Part shown: piece after piece, positions 1-9,215 of the stretch
How positions within the stretch are numbered: position 1 is the first letter of the stretch
How the letters are laid out: the number at the start of each line of letters is the position of its first letter
Assembly (NCBI RefSeq): GCF_006494375.1
Contig: NZ_VHIZ01000024.1
Location: 1-64,000, forward strand
Direction: 5' to 3'
DNA: 64,000 nt
From: Pantoea anthophila
GTDB taxonomy: Bacteria > Pseudomonadota > Gammaproteobacteria > Enterobacterales > Enterobacteriaceae
Translations under genes and position numbers: made by a program
The notes under the pieces: generated by a model
Seen by the model: only the letters and a program-made list of their open reading frames with translations
What the model was told of the DNA's origin: nothing
Databases searched by the model: none

Positions 1-1
1 A

Positions 2-1240
2 GTCACCGAGATCCTCGTGAAAGTGGGCGACAAAGTTGACGCTGAGCAGTCACTGATCGTGGTGGAAGGCGATAAAGCGTCAATGGAAGTGCCTGCGCCA
101 TTCGCGGGTACCGTCAAAGAGCTGAAAGTGGCGACCGGCGACAAAGTCAGCACCGGATCACTGATCATGGTGTTTGAAGTCGAAGGTGCCGCACCGGCCC
201 CGGCGGCAGCGAAGCAGGAAGCCGCACCGGCCCCGGCTGCGAAACCAGAAGCTAAATCTGCGGCGCCTGCTCCGGCAGCCAAAGCGGACAGCAAAGGTGA
301 GTTTGCCGAGAACGATGCGTACGTTCACGCTACCCCGGTGATCCGTCGCCTGGCGCGTGAGTTCGGTGTGAACCTGGCGAAAGTCAAAGGCACCGGCCGT
401 AAAGGTCGCATTCTGAAAGAAGACGTGCAGACTTACGTGAAAGAGGCGGTGAAACGCGCTGAAGCGGCACCGGCTGCGGCAAGCGGTGGCGGCCTGCCAG
501 GCATGCTGCCATGGCCGAAAGTGGACTTCAGCAAGTTTGGCGAAGTCGAAGAAGTCGAACTGGGTCGTATCCAGAAAATTTCGGGTGCGAACCTGAGCCG
601 TAACTGGGTGATGATCCCGCACGTTACGCATTTCGACAAAACCGATATCACCGATCTGGAAGCGTTCCGTAAGCAGCAGAATGCCGAAGCAGAGAAGCGT
701 AAGCTCGATGTGAAGTACACCCCGGTGGTGTTCATCATGAAAGCTGTCGCTGCCGCGCTTGAGCAGATGCCACGCTTCAACAGCTCGCTTTCCGAAGATG
801 CGCAGAAGCTGACGCTGAAGAAATACATCAACATCGGTGTGGCGGTCGATACGCCAAATGGCCTGGTGGTTCCGGTCTTCAAAGACGTGAACAAAAAGGG
901 CATTACCGAGCTGTCGCGTGAGCTGATGGCGGTGTCGAAGAAAGCGCGTGACGGTAAGCTGACCGCGGGCGATATGCAGGGCGGATGCTTCACCATCTCC
1001 AGCCTGGGCGGCCTGGGAACCACGCACTTCGCGCCGATTGTTAACGCGCCGGAAGTGGCTATCCTGGGTGTCTCTAAATCGGCGATGGAGCCGGTGTGGA
1101 ACGGTAAAGAGTTTGCGCCGCGTCTGATGATGCCAATCTCTCTCTCCTTCGACCACCGCGTGATCGACGGAGCTGATGGTGCAAGATTCATCACCATTAT
1201 TGGCAATATGCTCTCAGACATACGTCGTTTAGTTATGTAA
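2..1240 (+). CDS. aceF: Dihydrolipoamide acetyltransferase E2 of pyruvate dehydrogenase (5' truncated by window)
   Basis: E2 core of the pyruvate dehydrogenase complex; transfers the acetyl group from lipoyl-lysine to CoA in the cytoplasm. The frame is open from base 2, so the gene enters from outside the window. What is visible begins inside the last lipoyl domain (GDKASMEVP, the K being the lipoylated lysine), then an Ala/Pro-rich linker, the peripheral subunit-binding domain ([15 protein letters not shown]...GTGRKGRI) and the catalytic domain ending in [15 protein letters not shown] with the active-site His and Asp. It is followed by lpd in the same direction, the usual aceEF-lpd arrangement. 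About 413 residues are seen; how many lipoyl domains precede them cannot be told. Confidence 0.97.
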   Translation, partial: VTEILVKVGDKVDAEQSLIVVEGDKASMEVPAPFAGTVKELKVATGDKVSTGSLIMVFEVEGAAPAPAAAKQEAAPAPAAKPEAKSAAPAPAAKADSKGEFAENDAYVHATPVIRRLAREFGVNLAKVKGTGRKGRILKEDVQTYVKEAVKRAEAAPAAASGGGLPGMLPWPKVDFSKFGEVEEVELGRIQKISGANLSRNWVMIPHVTHFDKTDITDLEAFRKQQNAEAEKRKLDVKYTPVVFIMKAVAAALEQMPRFNSSLSEDAQKLTLKKYINIGVAVDTPNGLVVPVFKDVNKKGITELSRELMAVSKKARDGKLTAGDMQGGCFTISSLGGLGTTHFAPIVNAPEVAILGVSKSAMEPVWNGKEFAPRLMMPISLSFDHRVIDGADGARFITIIGNMLSDIRRLVM

Positions 1241-1248
1241 ATGTGAAG

Positions 1249-1275
1249 AAGGCCGGCGGATGCCGGCCTTCCTTT
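1249..1275 (+). terminator. Hairpin after aceF
   Basis: A 9-bp perfect stem AAGGCCGGC/GCCGGCCTT with a 4-nt loop lies 8 bases past the aceF stop and is followed by a short pyrimidine-rich tail (CCTTTAAC). The weak T-tract suggests partial termination, so lpd could be read both from the upstream pdh promoter and from its own promoter. Confidence 0.6.
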
Positions 1276-1295
1276 AACGTTTCGTCGCGTCACGG

Positions 1296-1324
1296 TTGGC
1301 AGTTTGTTAACAATTCTGTAAACT
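1296..1324 (+). promoter_or_regulatory. lpd promoter (-35 TTGGCA, -10 TAAACT)
   Basis: TTGGCA at 1296-1301 and TAAACT at 1319-1324 are separated by exactly 17 bp in the aceF-lpd gap. In E. coli lpd also has its own promoter in this gap, serving 2-oxoglutarate dehydrogenase and glycine cleavage demand independently of PDH. About 76 bases of leader would follow before the lpd start. Confidence 0.6.
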
Positions 1325-1400
1325 CTTGCGGTGAAAGTCCCGGTGGAACAAGGGCATTATAAGAACGTCTGACCCGCCGGATATCAAATAAGAGGTCATG

Positions 1401-2825
1401 ATGAGTACAGAGATTAAAACCCAGGTCGTGGTACTTGGGGCAGGTCCTGCAGGTTACTCTGCAGCCTTCCGTTGTGCGGATTTAGGTCTGGAAACCGTAC
1501 TGGTAGAGCGTTACAGCACCCTTGGCGGTGTGTGTCTGAACGTCGGTTGTATCCCCTCTAAAGCGCTGCTGCACGTTGCCAAAGTGATCGAAGAGGCGAA
1601 AGCCCTTGAAGAGCACGGCATTGTGTTTGGTCAGCCCTCTACTGATATCAACAAGATTCGCAGCTGGAAAGAGAAGGTGATTAACCAGCTGACTGGCGGC
1701 CTGTCAGGAATGGCAAAAGGTCGTAAAGTCAAAGTGGTTAATGGCCTCGGCAAATTCACCGGTGCTAACACCCTGGTGGTGGAAGGTGAAGGCGGCACGA
1801 CCACCATCAACTTCGATAATGCCATCATCGCTGCGGGTTCACGCCCAATCGAACTGCCTTTCATTCCTCATGACGATCCCCGCGTCTGGGATTCAACCGA
1901 TGCGCTGGAACTGAAAGAAGTGCCGAAGCGTCTGCTGGTTATGGGCGGCGGTATCATCGGTCTGGAAATGGCGACGGTGTATCATGCGCTGGGTTCAGAG
2001 ATCGATGTGGTTGAGATGTTTGACCAGGTTATCCCGGCTGCGGATAAAGATGTCGTCAAAGTCTTTACCAAGAAAATCAGCAAGAAATTCAACCTGATGC
2101 TGGAAACCAAAGTGACCGCCGTTGAAGCAAAAGACGATGGCATTTACGTTTCAATGGAAGGCAAAAAGGCACCGGGTGAAGCGCAGCGTTATGACGCCGT
2201 GCTGGTGGCTATCGGTCGTGTGCCGAACGGTAAAGGTCTGGATGCCGGTAAAGCGGGCGTGGAAGTGGACGATCGCGGCTTTATCCGTGTCGACAAGCAG
2301 ATGCGTACCAACGTGCCACACATCTATGCTATCGGCGACATCGTCGGTCAGCCGATGCTGGCGCACAAAGGCGTGCACGAAGGCCACGTTGCGGCGGAAG
2401 TGATCTCCGGTCTGAAGCACTACTTCGACCCGAAAGTGATCCCATCCATTGCCTATACTGAGCCAGAAGTTGCCTGGGTCGGTCTGACCGAGAAAGAAGC
2501 GAAAGAGAAGGGCATCAGCTACGAGACCTCCACCTTCCCGTGGGCTGCCTCTGGCCGTGCTATCGCTTCAGATTGTGCAGACGGTATGACCAAACTGATT
2601 TTCGACAAAGAGACGCACCGTGTCATCGGTGGCGCGATTGTCGGCACTAACGGCGGCGAGTTGTTAGGCGAAATCGGTCTGGCGATTGAGATGGGTTGTG
2701 ATGCGGAAGATATCGCGCTGACCATCCATGCTCACCCGACCCTGCATGAGTCAGTCGGTCTGGCAGCAGAAATCTTCGAAGGCAGCATCACCGATCTGCC
2801 TAACGCGAAAGCGAAGAAGAAGTAA
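1401..2825 (+). CDS. lpd: Dihydrolipoamide dehydrogenase (E3)
   Basis: FAD flavoprotein that reoxidises dihydrolipoamide and reduces NAD+; shared by the pyruvate and 2-oxoglutarate dehydrogenases and the glycine cleavage system. Visible: N-terminal FAD Rossmann motif GAGPAGYSAAFRCADLG, redox-active disulfide GGVCLNVGCIPSK, NAD-binding GGGIIGLEMA, and the C-terminal His-Glu pair in HAHPTLHESVG. Two tandem ATGs occur (1398, 1401). The second is 5-6 nt from the AGAGGT ribosome site and gives 474 residues, as in E. coli, so it is preferred. Nearly identical to E. coli Lpd from memory. Confidence 0.98.
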   Translation: MSTEIKTQVVVLGAGPAGYSAAFRCADLGLETVLVERYSTLGGVCLNVGCIPSKALLHVAKVIEEAKALEEHGIVFGQPSTDINKIRSWKEKVINQLTGGLSGMAKGRKVKVVNGLGKFTGANTLVVEGEGGTTTINFDNAIIAAGSRPIELPFIPHDDPRVWDSTDALELKEVPKRLLVMGGGIIGLEMATVYHALGSEIDVVEMFDQVIPAADKDVVKVFTKKISKKFNLMLETKVTAVEAKDDGIYVSMEGKKAPGEAQRYDAVLVAIGRVPNGKGLDAGKAGVEVDDRGFIRVDKQMRTNVPHIYAIGDIVGQPMLAHKGVHEGHVAAEVISGLKHYFDPKVIPSIAYTEPEVAWVGLTEKEAKEKGISYETSTFPWAASGRAIASDCADGMTKLIFDKETHRVIGGAIVGTNGGELLGEIGLAIEMGCDAEDIALTIHAHPTLHESVGLAAEIFEGSITDLPNAKAKKK

Positions 2826-2841
2826 GTTTCCGCTGCTGACG

Positions 2842-2872
2842 AAAAAGCCTCCAATATGGAGGCTTTTTTTTG
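2842..2872 (+). terminator. Rho-independent terminator of lpd
   Basis: GCCTCC-AATAT-GGAGGC stem-loop followed by nine Ts, 17 nt after the lpd stop; a canonical intrinsic terminator closing the PDH operon. Confidence 0.92.
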
Positions 2873-3220
2873 GTCTGGATTATGCGAAGACCAAAGCGAT
2901 GTCACCACAGACTAACGGCATCTGCGATGCGCTTCCACATGACGATATTGCAGGAAGGTGGCGTTCCGCAAAAGCGGTATGGTGAACCCGACACATTACA
3001 ATCTGATCTTGATGACTGGCTGGCTCACTTAATAATCAGCGAACTCATCAGGGGAAAATGTGCCCTGTCCGGACGCTTATGGAAATATTACCTGATGGAA
3101 AAAGCCTCTGGGCTGAGAAGAATTCAATCCAAATGTACTCTGATAAATACCTGTATAAATAACGGGTAACTTTCAGATGAAGTCTGAGCTGATAAAACTG
3201 AGTATGGCCCCATGAGAGGC
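2873..3220. other. Gene-poor stretch after lpd, no recognised feature
   Basis: About 350 bases between the lpd terminator and the first minus-strand accessory gene. A 99-codon plus-strand frame (2870-3169) starts inside the terminator T-run, has no ribosome site and matches no family I know, so it is not called. The stretch looks more AT-rich than the flanking core genes and probably belongs to the same acquired segment as the two genes that follow. Confidence 0.4.
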
Positions 3221-3439
3221 TTACTGATTTGGCCGTTCAGGTAAGACCTTACCTATCAGATAGACAACTCCGATAGACAGACCAATCGCCATCAGCCGCT
3301 CATGCCAGGTTTCATAGTGAAAGAACCAGTAGCAGCACAGAAGTAGCAGTAACCCGCCTATGATCGCACCTGACACCTCTATAAGGCTATACATGATGCG
3401 TTTACCTAAGCTCAGCTTGGTAGACTCATTATCTCGCAT
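3221..3439 (-). CDS. Small membrane protein, unrecognised
   Basis: 72 residues. After a polar N-terminus there are two predicted membrane segments: roughly residues 15-42 (SLIEVSGAIIGGLLLLLCCYW) and 48-65 (RLMAIGLSIGVVYLIGKVL), joined by a short loop FFHYETWHE. A strong Shine-Dalgarno GGAGGT sits 8 nt before the ATG, and the start lies inside the end of the preceding gene (11-nt overlap), indicating translational coupling. The pairing with a soluble or amphipathic partner is compatible with a toxin/immunity or accessory envelope pair, but no family is recognised and this is not evidence of function. Confidence 0.7.
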   Translation of the reverse strand: MRDNESTKLSLGKRIMYSLIEVSGAIIGGLLLLLCCYWFFHYETWHERLMAIGLSIGVVYLIGKVLPERPNQ

Positions 3440-3866
3440 TAGCGTTTACCTCCTTCTCTACCATTTCAATGATCCGTTCAAAAGCCGGTTGCCCTTGCGT
3501 TCGCTTCACATAGAGAGCTTCTAAGAACGGGTTCAGAGCTGGCTCAGGTAGGAAGTAGAGTAAATCATAGTTCCTCACGCGTAATGCGTTATAGACTTCA
3601 GGATTGCTCTTTTGCAGCTTTTCAGAGGTATAGATACATCTCTCTGTCATGCCACCAATAAGCAGGGCATTACCAATCAGACCACCTCTGACCGCAACAA
3701 GGAACGAGCTACGCTGCGCAATGGTAGTTGCTAACCTTCCTGCTATTAATGAGTTCGTAAGCGTCCGGCCAGCAACTGAAGCCATCGTTTTGCTATAGAT
3801 AGCGTTCTGCCTGACTTCAGGCACATTCTTGTTGAAGATATTGAGCACAGTCTCAATAGTCTTCAT
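3429..3866 (-). CDS. Unrecognised accessory protein with a Gly/Ala-rich hydrophobic centre
   Basis: 145 residues from the ATG at 3866 (an in-frame GTG at 3959 would give 176; neither has a convincing ribosome site). The N-terminus is polar (MKTIETVLNIFNKNVPEV). The middle, roughly residues 22-68, is Gly/Ala/Ile-rich and amphipathic to hydrophobic, with SLIAGRLATT and GGLIGNALLIGG. A C-terminal acidic/aromatic part follows (YDLLYFLPEPALNPFLEAL). It overlaps the downstream small membrane gene by 11 nt. No domain is recognised. Lower GC than neighbours and absence from the E. coli lpd-acnB interval point to horizontal acquisition. Confidence 0.65.
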   Translation of the reverse strand: MKTIETVLNIFNKNVPEVRQNAIYSKTMASVAGRTLTNSLIAGRLATTIAQRSSFLVAVRGGLIGNALLIGGMTERCIYTSEKLQKSNPEVYNALRVRNYDLLYFLPEPALNPFLEALYVKRTQGQPAFERIIEMVEKEVNANAR

Positions 3867-4043
3867 GAAGTTGCGATTTTCCAGAATGCCATGCCGGATA
3901 GACCAAAGATTGCCGTTTTGGGCCAGCAATCTGATCGTATGAGAACGCTGGTGTTCCACGCTTTAAAGGGGTAAACCGCAGCTTCATCTTTGGAATGCGT
4001 TTTTTGCATGTTCCCCGCGTCAACGGAAACAAACTCAGCCTCC

Positions 4044-4949
4044 TTAGCGCTCAGCGACGCGCTTCTCCTGCGCGACCCGCTCCACAAACATCTGCGCCAG
4101 GGCCGCAATGGCGCTGTTGCCGGGCAGCCTCTCTTCATTGATATACATCACCAGCGAACTGCTGCGTCGGCGGCCCTGCAACAGCGGCAGAGGGCGCAGT
4201 TCACCGCTCTTTAGCAGCCCGGCGATATTCTGTTCCGGTAACCAGCCATAGCCCAGCTGATGCTGGACTGCTTCAATCGCGGCGGAGAGCGTCGTGAAGG
4301 ACCAGTTCTCCGCCTGATCGCCACTGACTTCGGATTGGTGCTGTTGCTGCCGATCCAGGATGGTGATGCAGGGCCAGCGAGCCAGCGTGGCGGCACTCAG
4401 TGGGGCGGGTTCACTGTGCAGCGGATGATCACGATGGGCAACGGCCACGAAATCGACGCTCATCAGGCTTTCGCCGGCAACAGGGGCATCGCCATATTGC
4501 GCGACAAGCCAGAGGTCGGCCTGCTGCTCAGCCAGCCTTTCCGGCGTTTCGCTGCGAACAATTTCGCTGAACCAGATGCGGACATGGGGGTAGCGCTGCT
4601 GAAAGGTCTGCAGCACATCAAACAGCAGAGGTTTAGGCAGTGTCGCGTCCACCATCAGATCGATGCGCGAACGTTCACCCCGCTGCAGCGCATGCGCCTT
4701 AGCTTCAAGCGCGCTGAATCCCTCCAGCAATGGACGAACCTGAGCCAGTAGCTGATGTCCCTCGGCAGTGAGGACGGCGCGACGCCCCTCCTGCTGCAGC
4801 AGTGTCAGACCCAGCCGCTGCTGAAGCAGGCTAAGCTGATAGCTCAGTGAAGACTGGCTGCGATGATGCTTTTCTGCAGCCAGCGCAAAGCTTCCTTCAT
4901 TCACCACCGCGTCGAGCAGCGCCCACTGTTCCAGTGTCGTCTTATACAT
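4044..4949 (-). CDS. LysR-family regulator, probable regulator of padC
   Basis: 301 residues, the usual LysR length. The N-terminal winged helix-turn-helix (about residues 1-60) is visible with SFALAAEKHHRSQSSLSYQL, followed by the linker helix and a periplasmic-binding-protein-like effector domain. It is transcribed divergently from the phenolic acid decarboxylase gene with 105 bp between the starts. LysR proteins commonly control the divergent neighbour and respond to its substrate, so a response to hydroxycinnamic acids is inferred. A classical PadR repressor would look different (about 180 residues). Confidence 0.9.
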   Translation of the reverse strand: MYKTTLEQWALLDAVVNEGSFALAAEKHHRSQSSLSYQLSLLQQRLGLTLLQQEGRRAVLTAEGHQLLAQVRPLLEGFSALEAKAHALQRGERSRIDLMVDATLPKPLLFDVLQTFQQRYPHVRIWFSEIVRSETPERLAEQQADLWLVAQYGDAPVAGESLMSVDFVAVAHRDHPLHSEPAPLSAATLARWPCITILDRQQQHQSEVSGDQAENWSFTTLSAAIEAVQHQLGYGWLPEQNIAGLLKSGELRPLPLLQGRRRSSSLVMYINEERLPGNSAIAALAQMFVERVAQEKRVAER

Positions 4950-4993
4950 GGCAAATCATCGAAAAATTGGATTATTCAGTGCTAAAAATAGCG

Positions 4994-5022
4994 TTATTCA
5001 TCTCATCTGTAACGCGTAATAA
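4994..5022 (+). promoter_or_regulatory. Candidate padC promoter
   Basis: TTATTC (4994-4999), 17-bp spacer, TAATAA (5017-5022), in the divergent LysR-padC gap. The sequence TTATTCA also occurs just upstream at about 4973-4979, so the -35 region may be part of a repeated regulator contact. The poor -35 fits an activator-dependent promoter. Confidence 0.45.
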
Positions 5023-5054
5023 TCTCCTCAAGGCAAATAAATGAGGAATTGACC

Positions 5055-5564
5055 ATGAGCACTTTTGATAAACATGATCTGTCAGGCATCGTTGGCAAAC
5101 ACCTGGTTTACACCTACGACAACGGCTGGAATTACGAGCTCTACATCAAAAATGCCAGCACGATCGACTATCGCATCCACAGCGGCATGGTGGGTAATCG
5201 CTGGGTTAAAAATCAGCATGTCTATGTCGTCCGTCTGGCGCAGGATGTCTATAAAGTTTCCTGGACTGAACCTACCGGCACCGATGTCAGCCTGGCCGTG
5301 AACCTGGCGGATAAAATCTTCCACGGCACCATCTTCTTCCCGCGCTGGGTAATGAACAATCCGGAAAAAACCGTCTGTTTCCAGAATGACCATCTGGAAG
5401 AGATGGCCGCCTTCCGCGAAGCGGGTCCGGCTTACCCAACCGAAGTCATTGACGAGTTCGCGACGCTGACCGTGATCCGCGATGTGGGCGAAAATAACGA
5501 AAGCGTGATCGACTGTCCGCCCGATCAGCTGCCCGCTGACTTCCCGGAAAATCTGAAAAACTGA
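5055..5564 (+). CDS. padC: Phenolic acid decarboxylase
   Basis: 169 residues, the normal size. Cofactor-free enzyme that decarboxylates p-coumaric, ferulic and caffeic acids to 4-vinylphenols, a detoxification of plant hydroxycinnamates. Recognised from the near-invariant family stretches HLVYTYDNGWNYELY, TIDYRIHSGMVGNRWVK, SWTEPTGTDVSL and FHGTIFFPRWV. These carry the two Tyr and the Arg/Glu pair of the active-site barrel. The ATG at 5055 has GAGGAA 6 nt upstream; an upstream TTG is rejected. Divergent from the LysR gene and closed by a strong hairpin, so it is a single-gene unit. It fits a plant-associated lifestyle. Confidence 0.96.
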   Translation: MSTFDKHDLSGIVGKHLVYTYDNGWNYELYIKNASTIDYRIHSGMVGNRWVKNQHVYVVRLAQDVYKVSWTEPTGTDVSLAVNLADKIFHGTIFFPRWVMNNPEKTVCFQNDHLEEMAAFREAGPAYPTEVIDEFATLTVIRDVGENNESVIDCPPDQLPADFPENLKN

Positions 5565-5570
5565 TAGCAG

Positions 5571-5599
5571 GCAGAAGAGGTCTTCAGGGCCTCTTCTGC
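5571..5599 (+). terminator. Hairpin after padC without T-tract
   Basis: Perfect 10-bp stem GCAGAAGAGG/CCTCTTCTGC with a 9-nt loop, starting 6 nt after the padC stop. The following bases (GCCACTGTGTC) are not T-rich, so this is either a weak terminator or a 3' stabilising structure. Confidence 0.55.
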
Positions 5600-5844
5600 G
5601 CCACTGTGTCTGGCCAATGGCATCGGTGACCAGTCCTGCAAACCGCACCTTTCTATTCCTGCCCGTTATCGATTCCGCCCTGATACTTCTCTTAAACCGC
5701 GATAAACCAGACATTTTTCGGGGCTAATTTCCGCGGCATGCGGTACGCTCGGGACCGTCCGTTTACGCACAGTCAGCCCGCGCAGACGGCGAACCGGACG
5801 GGCAGAATGGGCGTAGTCGATTATGTTGTATTTTTGTAAACAGA

Positions 5845-5873
5845 TTAACAAACGGACGAAATCCTGCTATTCT
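5845..5873 (+). promoter_or_regulatory. Candidate acnB promoter
   Basis: TTAACA (5845-5850), 17 bp, TATTCT (5868-5873), about 110 nt before the GTG start. The AT-rich flank TTGTAAACAGATTAACAA just upstream resembles the ArcA/CRP-type control region known for E. coli acnB. That assignment is from memory and is not proven here. The rest of the 5600-5844 interval holds only a GC-rich imperfect stem (CCGTCCG at 5755, CGGACGG at 5795). Confidence 0.55.
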
Positions 5874-5983
5874 GCCCTCCGCGAAACCGGGCACCTCAAC
5901 CTGGACAAGAAAAGGGAAGGTTGTTCTCCATAAGTGAGCAAGGTGGTCGGAAAGCCCTACATAATGAGAGCGAGGATAACGTC

Positions 5984-8581
5984 GTGCTAGAAGAATACCG
6001 TAAGCACGTTGCCGAGCGTGCTGCCCAGGGAATTGTTCCTAAGCCTTTAGAGGCTTCCCAGATGGCCGCGCTGGTTGAACTGCTGAAAAATCCACCTGCG
6101 GGTGAAGAAGAATTTCTGACCGATTTACTGGTCAACCGAGTCCCACCTGGCGTCGATGAAGCGGCGTATGTCAAAGCCGGTTTCCTGGCGGCTGTTGCCA
6201 AAGGCGAAGCAACCTCTCCTCTGATCTCTCCTGAAAAAGCGGTCGAACTGCTCGGTACCATGCAGGGCGGTTATAACATTCATCCGTTGATCGAGGCGCT
6301 GGACGACAGCCGACTGGCCCCCATCGCGGCCAAAGCCCTTTCACACACCCTGCTGATGTTCGACAACTTCTATGATGTCGAAGAGAAAGCCAAAGCGGGC
6401 AATGAATACGCGAAGCAGGTCATGCAATCCTGGGCCGATGCGGAATGGTATCTGTCACGTCCTGAGCTGGCCGAAAAGATCACGGTCACGGTATTCAAGG
6501 TAACGGGCGAAACCAACACCGACGACCTCTCTCCGGCCCCGGATGCCTGGTCACGTCCTGACATCCCGCTGCACGCTCTGGCGATGCTGAAAAATGCCCG
6601 CGAAGGCATTGAGCCGGATGAGCCGGGCAATATCGGCCCGATCAAACAGATCGAAGCGCTGCAGGCCAAAGGCTATCCGCTGGCGTATGTCGGTGATGTT
6701 GTCGGAACCGGCTCATCCCGTAAATCCGCCACCAACTCGGTGCTGTGGTTTATGGGCGACGACATCCCGAACGTGCCAAACAAAAAAGGCGGCGGCGTGG
6801 TGCTGGGCAGCAAAATTGCGCCTATCTTCTTCAACACCATGGAAGATGCGGGCGCACTGCCTATCGAAGTGGACGTCAACGACCTGAACATGGGCGATGT
6901 GATCGACATCTACCCCTACAAAGGTGAAGTGCGTAACCACGAAACTAACGACCTGCTGGCCAGCTTCGAACTGAAAACTGAAGTGCTGATTGATGAAGTG
7001 CGCGCCGGTGGCCGTATTCCGCTGATCATCGGCCGTGGCCTGACCACCAAAGCGCGCGAGTCGCTGGGTCTGCCGCACAGCACCGTATTCCGTCAGGCGA
7101 AAGATGTTGCGGAGAGCACCCGTGGCTTCTCACTGGCGCAGAAAATGGTCGGCCGCGCCTGTGGCGTGACCGGTGTGCGTCCGGGCGCGTATTGCGAACC
7201 GAAGATGACCTCCGTGGGCTCACAGGATACCACCGGTCCGATGACCCGTGACGAGCTGAAAGATCTGGCTTGCCTGGGCTTCTCGACCGATCTGGTGATG
7301 CAGTCCTTCTGCCACACCGCCGCCTATCCTAAGCCGGTCGATGTGAACACGCACCACACGCTGCCAGACTTTATCATGAACCGTGGCGGTGTCTCACTGC
7401 GTCCGGGTGACGGCATTATCCACAGCTGGCTGAACCGTATGCTGCTGCCGGATACCGTAGGAACCGGCGGTGATTCCCATACCCGCTTCCCTATCGGCAT
7501 CTCTTTCCCGGCCGGTTCGGGCCTGGTGGCGTTTGCCGCGGCAACGGGCGTCATGCCGCTCGACATGCCGGAATCGGTCCTGGTGCGCTTCAAAGGCAAG
7601 ATGGAACCCGGTATTACCCTGCGCGATCTGGTTCACGCCATTCCACTTTATGCCATCAAACAGGGCCTGCTGACCGTTGAGAAGAAAGGTAAGAAAAACA
7701 TCTTCTCTGGCCGCATCCTGGAGATTGAAGGTCTGCCGGATCTGAAAGTTGAGCAGGCGTTTGAACTGTCCGATGCATCAGCAGAGCGTTCTGCGGCGGG
7801 CTGTACCATCAAGCTGGATAAAGCGCCAATCATCGAATATCTCAACTCCAACATCGTGCTGCTGAAGTGGATGATCGCAGAAGGTTACGGCGATCGTCGT
7901 ACGCTGGAGCGTCGCGTGGAGAGCATGGAGAAATGGCTGGCCGATCCTCAGCTGCTGGAAGCCGATGCGGATGCGGAATACGCCGCCGTGATCGAGATCG
8001 ATCTGGCTGATATCAAAGAGCCGATCCTCTGTGCCCCTAACGATCCAGACGATGCCCGTCTGCTCTCGGACGTTCAGGGCGAGAAGATCGACGAAGTGTT
8101 TATCGGCTCGTGCATGACCAACATCGGTCACTTCCGTGCTGCCGGTAAGCTGCTGGACAGCCACAAAGGTCAGCTGCCAACCCGTCTGTGGGTGGCGCCG
8201 CCAACCAAGATGGATGCCGCACAGCTGACTGAAGAGGGCTACTACAGCGTCTTCGGTAAAAGCGGTGCGCGTATCGAGATCCCGGGCTGTTCACTCTGCA
8301 TGGGTAACCAGGCGCGTGTGGCAGACGGTTCGACAGTGGTTTCCACCTCGACCCGTAACTTCCCGAACCGTCTCGGTACCGGCGCTAACGTCTATCTGGC
8401 GTCTGCCGAGCTGGCTGCCGTTGCATCACTGCTGGGCCGGCTGCCCACGCCTGATGAGTATCAGCAATTTATGGCGCAGGTCGATAAAACGGCCAGCGAC
8501 ACCTATCGCTATCTCAACTTCGACCAGCTGGCGCAGTACACCGACAAAGCGGAAGGCGTGATTTTCCAGACCGCGGTCTGA
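5984..8581 (+). CDS. acnB: Aconitate hydratase B
   Basis: Main TCA-cycle aconitase, also a 2-methylisocitrate dehydratase, with a [4Fe-4S] cluster. The start is the GTG at 5984 ([12 protein letters not shown]), preceded by AGCGAGG at 8 nt. This gives 865 residues, exactly the E. coli length, so the longer ATG-initiated frame from 5921 is rejected. Visible: HEAT-like N-terminal region, swivel domain, then cluster motifs [24 protein letters not shown] and GCSLCMGNQ with the three cluster cysteines. Apo-AcnB binds mRNA in E. coli. Monocistronic, between its own promoter and an intrinsic terminator. Confidence 0.98.
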   Translation: MLEEYRKHVAERAAQGIVPKPLEASQMAALVELLKNPPAGEEEFLTDLLVNRVPPGVDEAAYVKAGFLAAVAKGEATSPLISPEKAVELLGTMQGGYNIHPLIEALDDSRLAPIAAKALSHTLLMFDNFYDVEEKAKAGNEYAKQVMQSWADAEWYLSRPELAEKITVTVFKVTGETNTDDLSPAPDAWSRPDIPLHALAMLKNAREGIEPDEPGNIGPIKQIEALQAKGYPLAYVGDVVGTGSSRKSATNSVLWFMGDDIPNVPNKKGGGVVLGSKIAPIFFNTMEDAGALPIEVDVNDLNMGDVIDIYPYKGEVRNHETNDLLASFELKTEVLIDEVRAGGRIPLIIGRGLTTKARESLGLPHSTVFRQAKDVAESTRGFSLAQKMVGRACGVTGVRPGAYCEPKMTSVGSQDTTGPMTRDELKDLACLGFSTDLVMQSFCHTAAYPKPVDVNTHHTLPDFIMNRGGVSLRPGDGIIHSWLNRMLLPDTVGTGGDSHTRFPIGISFPAGSGLVAFAAATGVMPLDMPESVLVRFKGKMEPGITLRDLVHAIPLYAIKQGLLTVEKKGKKNIFSGRILEIEGLPDLKVEQAFELSDASAERSAAGCTIKLDKAPIIEYLNSNIVLLKWMIAEGYGDRRTLERRVESMEKWLADPQLLEADADAEYAAVIEIDLADIKEPILCAPNDPDDARLLSDVQGEKIDEVFIGSCMTNIGHFRAAGKLLDSHKGQLPTRLWVAPPTKMDAAQLTEEGYYSVFGKSGARIEIPGCSLCMGNQARVADGSTVVSTSTRNFPNRLGTGANVYLASAELAAVASLLGRLPTPDEYQQFMAQVDKTASDTYRYLNFDQLAQYTDKAEGVIFQTAV

Positions 8582-8604
8582 TCTTTCACCTTGTAAGCAT
8601 GCAT

Positions 8605-8631
8605 AAGGGGCGATGATTCGCCCCTTTTTTT
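8605..8631 (+). terminator. Rho-independent terminator of acnB
   Basis: AAGGGGCG-ATGATT-CGCCCCTT stem-loop followed by further Ts, 24 nt past the acnB stop. Confidence 0.93.
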
Positions 8632-8771
8632 CGTCTTCGCGCCGGACACCGGCACGATCAAAAGCTGGATTTCGCCTGACAGCCTGTAATAATGCGCGAC
8701 GTGTCACATTATGCTGCAAAGCCAGCCGTGACACTCATTGAGTGACGCGACGACGTTGAGAGGAACGGGCG

Positions 8772-9152
8772 ATGGAATATGAATTTTTACGCGATGTGAC
8801 CGGACAGATTAAGGTCCGCATGTCGATGGATCATGAAGCGGTCGGCCACTGGTTCAACGAAGAGGTGAAAAACGATCCGGGTCTGCTGGATGAAGTCGAA
8901 GCCGCTATCGAAGACGTCAAGGGCAGTGTGCGACAGTGGCAGCGCATCGGCAGCGAATACACCATCCTGGTGGATGAGGAGGAGGTGATGATTCGCGCTA
9001 ACCTGCTGGCGCTGGAAGATGACGGCATGGAGGAGGGGATGAACTACTACGACGAAGAGAGCCTCTCATTCTGCGGCATTGAAGATTTTCTGCTGGTCAT
9101 CGCCGCGTATCGCCAGTTTGTTAACCAGTATGGCAATCCCGTCCGGCGCTAA
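8772..9152 (+). CDS. yacL: UPF0231 family protein YacL
   Basis: 126 residues, acidic. Homologue of E. coli YacL, a conserved small cytoplasmic protein of unknown function found next to acnB across Enterobacterales. Recognised from [21 protein letters not shown] and [13 protein letters not shown]. The ribosome site is GAGAGGAACG before the ATG. It stands alone and converges on the SDR gene downstream. No catalytic motif is apparent. Confidence 0.93.
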   Translation: MEYEFLRDVTGQIKVRMSMDHEAVGHWFNEEVKNDPGLLDEVEAAIEDVKGSVRQWQRIGSEYTILVDEEEVMIRANLLALEDDGMEEGMNYYDEESLSFCGIEDFLLVIAAYRQFVNQYGNPVRR

Positions 9153-9215
9153 ATGCCGGACAGGTGGCGCTTCACGTCTGGCCGGGATGTGAAACCGCCC
9201 GGCGTCAGGGGCAGG

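Noticed and set aside
158..1156. 332-codon minus-strand frame inside aceF
   Set aside because: Antisense shadow of a high-GC gene; Arg/His/Gln-rich translation without any family motif, and aceF is certain on the plus strand.
2870..3169. 99-codon plus-strand frame after lpd
   Set aside because: Starts in the lpd terminator T-run, no ribosome site, no recognisable domain.
3863..4138. 91-codon minus-strand frame between the orphan gene and the LysR gene
   Set aside because: Its first third overlaps the end of the certain LysR gene in another frame, and no start signal is present; a gene remnant cannot be excluded.
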